From: Dichetophora obliterata
Taxonomy: Eukaryota > Arthropoda > Insecta > Diptera > Sciomyzidae
Direction of reading: 5' to 3'
Assembly (NCBI GenBank): GCA_963920525.1
Contig: OY986436.1
Location: 87,413,970 to 87,477,969, forward strand
DNA: 64,000 bases
Each line of letters begins with the position of its first letter. The first letter of the stretch is position 1. Made by a program: the position numbers and the translations under genes. The notes below the pieces were generated by a model that worked only from the letters and a program-made list of their open reading frames with translations, searched no databases and was not told the DNA's origin. Positions 58,505 to 64,000 of the stretch are shown piece after piece.

Positions 58505-59250
58505 ATTGATATCAGAAGTAATATATCAAATGAAAAAATTTCTAAAATTTGACTGAAAGATTTTTCCATACCGAATATCTATCTTAGGATTTTGTCACTT
58601 ATTTTATAAAGTCAAAAAACAGCAAAATCTAAAGAAAAAAATTCATATATTCGTGAGAAAAACACTAGCTGCTTCAGTAGCTGCTTATGCTGTTGTTGTT
58701 GTTCGTTTGGTTCGCAATCAAACAATGGTTTGTTGTTTTGCTGCTTTTGTTGAGGGTGTTGTTATCAGGGTGCGGAAAAATTCGTTTGCAATTGATTAAA
58801 ATACGATCTTATCGTTCGTTTTTTGCTGTGTGTGAGAATTTTTCAAACGAAAAATTTAAAAGCAGACGAACGTTCGCAATCGAAAAAGGAACGCTCTGCT
58901 TGCGTCGTTTTTTATCACTGATAAATTTGTGAGCTTTGTATTTTTTCAAACGAGTTTTTCACTCAACAACAAAAAGCAACAAACGTTCGTTTGGAATTGT
59001 TCATTCAAAATGAGCGTTTGAAGAAAAAATTCACGAACGTTCGTTTGTACATGGAGTTATTAGACAAAATATAAGTTTGTTGTTGTATTTTTGTACACTT
59101 GCTGACATGAAAAGATGAAACCAAAATAAAAATGTGGACTGTAGATGTGGATATGAGGAAAAATAATGTTTTAATAAGGTAAATAAACTTGATATTCCCA
59201 ATCAAATGAAAAAAGATGGTTTGTTATGATTGTTGTTATATGATTAGATT
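58505..59250. other. Non-coding DNA with clustered CGTTCGTTTG motifs
   Basis: Between 58700 and 59060 the motif (A/G)CGTTCGTTTG or its complement occurs many times, including the palindrome ACGAACGTTCGT at about 59033. Such clusters resemble hAT subterminal repeats, but no bounded element could be drawn. No gene. Confidence 0.45.
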
Positions 59251-61749
59251 TTATGATAGGTAGAGTACATTGGGTGATAATCTTATGGATATGGTACGAT
59301 GATGTGGTATAGTTTGAATATAATGGTATAATGGAGAATAGTATGATGGTAATTTTATTAGTGTTAAGTAAAGTATAATCTCGGAAAAGTTAACTCACAC
59401 AAAATTTAATCATCGTCAAACAACATTAATTTGTGATTTTATTATATTTAACTTTTATCTACGTTTAACTAAACTCTTGTTAACTAGAGTTTAAACCAGC
59501 ACTAAAAAACTGGACCTTAGTGAAACGAGACATAGAATGATTTTTAATTGCATTTTATTTTTTTAGTTGATAAATTTGAAAAGTAGAAAATAGCGGTAAG
59601 TGCTGATAAATAACAAAACTCAAGAACATAAATTAAGTTAAAATTCAGTAAATAAGGTTAACAAGGAAAACTAAAACAATAACTTTAAAAAGAGTAATTG
59701 AACTAAAACCTCAATATTGCGATTTAAAACGATAAGTTCTGATTAATGATATGAATTTAGTAAATAAATCAAGTAACAAAAATGCAGTTAATAAGGGGAA
59801 TAAGGAACGCTAAAACATTAACAATTATAACAAAGAAGATATCGGTAAGTAAAGTAAGCTAAAAATTAATATTTTGTAAGAAGTTTTCATTTAACTTAAC
59901 TAACAACAAATTATTTATGGTTTCATTGCTTAATCTTGATCGCTGTTTTGTTAAAATGGTAGATAATGCACTGAATGCTCTTTCCACTGAAACTTGGCTG
60001 GAAGGAACTGCAAGAACAACTTGTGCAAGCTTGTATAAATATCTGTCTTTCACGGATATTGTTTTCCAATAATCAAAAACATCACTTCCAAAAGGCATCC
60101 TTTAACCATAGGCCAAATTATCTATTTTTTGACGAATACTTGCTACGTTTTGTGTTGTGGCTCTGCTACTTCTTAAATTGAGCTCTTCCTCTAAAATATT
60201 AAAAGGATCGTTTGGCGTAAGGGAAATATTATCTTGCAGCAGCTCACTATTTGGATCACTAGAATTTAGTTCGCCATGTAATGACTGCAGTGTGGAGTTC
60301 GTTCGTAATATATGTACCTATTAAAAAAGTTTTAAATGATTTGCAAAGATGCAAGGTTGCATCGCTAAGGTTGTGTGCTAATGGTTGCATCGAACTTACC
60401 ACAGCTTTTTTCTGTTCTTCATTTATAAATGGGGAATTGAAAAATTAAATCTGGGATCAAAATATATAGCTGCAGGAAACGCATCGTTTTTGAGTAATTT
60501 TTCCTTCCTTTTTTGCATTGATTCTAACAATAAATTCGCGAAAATGTTTTCTTCCATTCTCTTTAATTTTGCTTCACAAAGAAGCCAGTCTCGATAAAAA
60601 TCGCCAATAATAGACCGTTCGGCTTGTAGTTGTTTTGTACAAACTGCCATCGGTTTGAACCCATTTACAAATTGTTCGATAAAACCCCAATCAATTTCGC
60701 AATCAAAAGAAAACTCTACATCATTTCCAATTATATGCTGTTTTAAACTCAAAAGAGATTCTAACATATCAAATGTTGAATTCCATTGGGTGATGTTGTC
60801 AATTGTGAGCATACGTATGTCAATGCCACTGCTACCACTACGAATATTAGTACTTAAAGTTTTGACAATTTTTCTACATTCTTCCAATTTACTTTGTATA
60901 GTCTTGAATACATTAATAGCAGCCAGCTGAATAGTGTGTGCCGCACATCTGACTACAGCTAGAACTGATTTTAATCGATCATGAACTACTTCATAATCAT
61001 TCATTTCACTTTCTGTGTACGGTTCAAGTTCTCCATTCTGTGTGTCTAACATGTCTTGTTGAAGAAGCTTTGATGCGTTTATCATATTCGCCCCATTATC
61101 TGTTGTACTTGAATATATTTGTGTAAGTGAAATATTGAAATCTTGCAAGCATTTCAAAATTTCATCCTTTAAAAAATGAGAAGTATGCTTTCGTTTTAAT
61201 TGAACCATGCCGATTGTGTTTATCATAATCTTATAATTCGATATGTATTGTATATTAATTCCTAAAATACTTTTTTCCATTCTTGAAGCAACGTCGACTT
61301 TAAGACGAAGCATTTTATTGCACAATCTTTGTGTCAATATATCTCTTACATTATTTGCACAAAGTTCTTTATGATCAACAATGTTTTTTGAGTTGAAATG
61401 TAAATTAAATTTTTTTTCATAAGGTTCAATAATTGGCTTGGAATACTCCTCATCGTCGAATATACGGAACGGAATGTTTTTAACTGTTACAAGCCCAATA
61501 CAGCTCTTTAAAAAATCAGTTTTATTTAATATGATATTAGTTTGTGTTAATTGATGATTAGATCTTGATGATCTTGATGATGAAGCATCGTCAAAACTAT
61601 GTTTGTTCAAACTCTCGTAATGCCTTTTGATATTCCCTAGTACACATCCCATGAAAAGTTTTTCGAATAAGAGACATTTGGAAATGTTACTGATTTTGTC
61701 ATAGATGACCAGAGATTTTTGTCTATTTTTGATACTCTACCCATCACTG
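59251..61749 (-). mobile_element. Decayed autonomous hAT element
   Basis: On the - strand the 5' end is CAGTGATGGGTAGAGTATC, ending at 61749 on the + strand. A diverged candidate for the other end, GATAGGTAGAGTA, lies at about 59255. The transposase pseudogene fills most of the interval. No matching TSD, so the left boundary is tentative. Confidence 0.55.
59859..61652 (-). pseudogene. hAT-superfamily transposase, disrupted
   Basis: The longest frame (61652-60423, 409 residues) starts in the end of a BED-type zinc finger (NIKRHYESLNKH), continues through DKTDFL-like and VRDILTQRL segments to the DDE-like core with TTDNGANM and VVRCAAHTIQLA, then ITQWNSTFDML and YFDPRFNF. A one-base shift at about 60424 breaks the frame before INEEQKKAV. 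At least one further shift and a TAA just before RMPFGSDVFDYW (about 60098) follow. The last 79 residues hold the hATC dimerisation domain (VLAVPSSQVSVERAFSAL). The BED N-terminus is missing because the element's 5' end lies only about 97 bp upstream, suggesting a deletion. Not functional as is. Confidence 0.9.
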
Positions 61750-62159
61750 AAAATCATGAAGTGAAGAACGTTTTAATACGTATGTTTTCAATAACACTGG
61801 TTTGCAAAAGTGTAAAGGCACTATTACGATAACTGGGGCGCCGCAATTAGAAAGTGTTGTTCTTTTCATAACAAAAATAAATGTTTGGTCGAACAAAAAA
61901 TTAATACTTAACTACTATCTATGTTTAACATTTTGATGCTTGGTACAAGATCTGTTCAATAAAATATCTATATCGTTACCATTATCTCATAGATTTAAAA
62001 GATTGATCTATTGATTGAAATCGATATTGATTGATTGAAAGATTAAATGATAATCAAATTAAAAAATTGATAACTCGGAAACTAATCGATGCATCGATTT
62101 TTCTTTCGGCCATTTCTATTTTTATTAAAAGTACTTCACGAATCCATTGTCAAATCGCG
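61750..62159. other. AT-rich DNA without genes
   Basis: Short palindromic ATCGATGCATCGAT at about 62084-62097 and repeated TTGATTGAAA motifs at about 62010-62040; no gene. Confidence 0.45.
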
Positions 62160-62250
62160 GCGCACCAGTTATCGTATTCTCCTCAGTATAACTGATAAAT
62201 TGGCAGTTTCGCGATCGGCACTTTCAACATATAAAGGTTTATTCCTTTGG
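62160..62250 (-). repeat. Inverted duplicate of a transposase segment
   Basis: On the - strand, CCTTTATATGTTGAAAGTGC, then CGATCGCGAAACTGCC and AATTTATCAGTTATACTGA match 62512-62530 plus 62802-62842 on the + strand, once the hAT MITE at 62531-62793 is removed. About 58 bp are shared. Confidence 0.7.
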
Positions 62251-62261
62251 AGACTTTCTTA

Positions 62262-62477
62262 TTCAGCCCTATCATGAATAATTTTTCGCCCGGAATCAAA
62301 GAAGGGTGTTTTCATTTTTAATATAGCAGATAAAGACATCACATTTTTTTTTACACTCATGTATATTGACGGTTGATGAACAAATTTGCATTAAAAATTT
62401 CCAAAATGTTCTTGAGATTTACCTTTGAAACTCCCTTCTTTAATTTCGGGTGAAAAATTATTCATGATAGGGCTGAA
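62262..62477. mobile_element. TTCAGCCCTAT-family MITE, copy 3, 216 bp
   Basis: TA borders at 62260-62261 and 62478-62479. Ends TTCAGCCCTATCATGAATAA on both sides (inverted, one difference further in). It lies between the two inverted segments of the transposase duplicate. Confidence 0.88.
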
Positions 62478-62530
62478 TACAAACGCGTCCGGAGGAATTC
62501 AGTCAATAAGATACCTTTATATGATGAAAG

Positions 62531-62793
62531 CATTGGCGTCGGAAGCGGGGGTGCAAGGTTGGCAGTTGCCCCCCCCCCACTTTTTTAGCTAGATAAACAA
62601 TTTAAAAGGAAAAGTTATTCAAAATATCAGTTTTTTTACAACGATAATATTTTTGTATTATATATTTTCGTCTTCTTTCTCTCTTCTTCATGTTTCATGT
62701 GAAGAAATTTTGGTGAACTTTTTTTGCACAACCATTTGTACTGCCCCCCCATTTGTACTGCCCCCCAGATGAAATTCGCTTCTGACGCGCTTG
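62531..62793. mobile_element. hAT-type MITE with perfect 8-bp TSD (copy 2), 263 bp
   Basis: Same family as 1596-1841. TSD GATGAAAG at 62523-62530 and 62794-62801. The right C-rich end has a small duplication (CATTTGTACTGCCCCCC twice). Inserted into the remains of the DD41D transposase. Confidence 0.93.
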
Positions 62794-62801
62794 GATGAAA
62801 G

Positions 62802-63691
62802 TACCGATCGCGAATCTGCCAATTTATCAGTTATACTGAAGATGATCCTAATCAATCAATTCGTCGCCGTTCTCAGCAACTAGGGTTGTGTCCTTCGACC
62901 TTATGGAAGATTTTACGAAAAGATCTTGACTTAAAACCTTTCAAGATTTAACTTGTACAGGAATTAAAGCCAAACGGCCATCGTATGCGCCGCCAATTGG
63001 GCGAATGGGCCGAAGCACAAATTGATATTGATTTTGAATTTCCATGGAAAATTTTATTTTCCGATGAAGCCCATTTTTGGTTGAATGGGTACGTAAATAA
63101 ACAGAATTGTCGTATTTGGAGTGAGGAGAATCCACAAGCTTTTGTCGAAACACCATTACATCCACAGAAAATAACTGTTTGGTGAGCTTTATGGGCTGGC
63201 GGAGTCATTGGCCCATATGTCTTCAAAAACGATGATGGTCAGAATGTTACTGTCAATGGTGAACGGTATAGGAACATGATTCGAAGTTTTTTCGCACCTC
63301 AATTAGCTGGCATTAATCTTGCTGATATGTGGTTCTAACAGAACAGAGCCACATGCCACACAGCAGGCGCTACAATTGATTTACTCAAGGAAACTTTTGA
63401 CGAAAAAATAATTTCACGAAATGGCCCAATTAATTGACCCCCAAGATCGTGTGATTTACCCGATTGGATTATTTTCTTTGGAGTTATGTAAAGTCACTTA
63501 TCTACGTCGATAAACCACAAACAATTCAACACCTGGAAATCAACATTCGAAGAGTTATCGGCGAGATACGGCAGCAAATGCTGCGCAAATTTTATGAAAA
63601 TTGGTGTTCCAGATTGCGCTTTGTATGCGCCAGCCGTGGCGGTCACATAGCCAAAAGCATAATTAAGCATGTAATAAAATTTTCTATCTAA
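62802..63691 (+). pseudogene. Decayed DD41D mariner-like transposase
   Basis: Reading across frames: IRRRSQQLG and LWKILRKDL (helix-turn-helix part, about 62850), then an open frame 62985-63185 with FSDEAHFWLNGYVNKQN (first catalytic D) and ENPQAFVETPLHPQKITVW, GGVIGPYVF, QNRATCHTA (second catalytic D replaced by N), RSCDL and, after a frameshift, MDYFLWSYVKS (third acidic residue) at 63464. Spacing to the third acidic residue is the DD41D type. Stops at about 63183, 63339 and 63437 plus the frameshift abolish the product. Related to, but not a copy of, the element at 42013. Confidence 0.88.
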
Positions 63692-64000
63692 TAAAGTCCG
63701 TTTTATTGATATTAAAAATATATTACTATTTTTGATTATGATTTAAACTTGTATCACTCTATAAAAAACACCCATTATATTGAATAAAGGAAAACGCCCC
63801 AAAAATACATTTCTTAGCTTTATTAAAAAGTTTTTAAGTACTTCTTTATTTTTGGGTTATTTAACATTTTCTTCTTTAAAACTTATTTCAATATAATTTT
63901 ATTAAACCTCATAAAATTGAAGTATTTCAGTAAGTATTAACCCTAAAGTTAATGTAAATACGTTAAGTATTAAAACGTCAGTGTGCTCCTTAAAAAAAAT
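63692..64000. other. AT-rich DNA to the window edge
   Basis: ATAATGGGTGTTTTTTATAG on the - strand (about 63760-63780) may be the 3' terminal repeat of the DD41D element, but no matching 5' end is visible. No gene. Confidence 0.4.

Overview
The window looks like intergenic or pericentromeric-type DNA from an insect, probably a dipteran. It is strongly AT-rich, has short GT-AG introns in its one clear host gene, and is packed with insect-type DNA transposons (Helitron, hAT, P-like, Tc1/mariner) and tRNA-derived SINE-like pieces. There is no operon structure, ribosome binding site pattern, rRNA gene, intact tRNA gene or CRISPR array. The species cannot be fixed from sequence alone.

The only host gene I can support with confidence is a three-exon 1-acylglycerol-3-phosphate acyltransferase (AGPAT/LPAAT) on the + strand at 55774-56706. 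It has all four acyltransferase motifs and a poly(A) signal at 56799. A possible small spliced gene on the - strand (43474-43953) is much weaker.

Layout. 1-6600: the end of a hAT-type transposase cut by a Helitron that carries a 118-bp minisatellite, a hAT MITE with a perfect target-site duplication (TSD), an old dispersed repeat, and a second Helitron on the - strand. 6600-11050: degenerate Helitron-like DNA and tandem or duplicated modules. 12060-13700: two P-superfamily-like MITEs. 14200-19300: a SINE-like piece, a large foldback and a 165-bp tandem repeat. 19362-24488: a DDE-like DNA transposon with an almost intact two-exon transposase (one in-frame stop), long broken terminal inverted repeats, and a second long-TIR element nested in its right arm. 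21506-34329: two head-to-tail copies of a 6412-bp unit, identical wherever compared, with breakpoints inside two different transposases. The second copy runs into a complete Tc1-like element with IR/DR ends. 34900-38510: TA-flanked MITEs, including a 990-bp near-palindrome. 42013-42918: a dead DD41D mariner-like element. 43190-46790: an inverted-repeat-flanked block holding about 2.3 kb of (TAA)n. 48279-52810: a run of adjacent non-autonomous elements, two with perfect 8-bp TSDs. 53480-57310: small MITEs around the AGPAT gene. 58028-58496: a second copy of one P-like MITE. 59250-61749: a dead hAT transposase. 62160-63700: a dead DD41D transposase split by a hAT MITE.

Most proposed element boundaries come from terminal inverted repeats plus TSDs read directly from the sequence. 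Superfamily names follow from TIR motif, TSD length and catalytic spacing. I see no cellular pathway or defence system. The most interesting material is the nested DDE-like transposon, the recent tandem duplication that breaks it, the P-like MITEs, an unassigned dispersed repeat family, and the giant TAA tract between inverted repeats.
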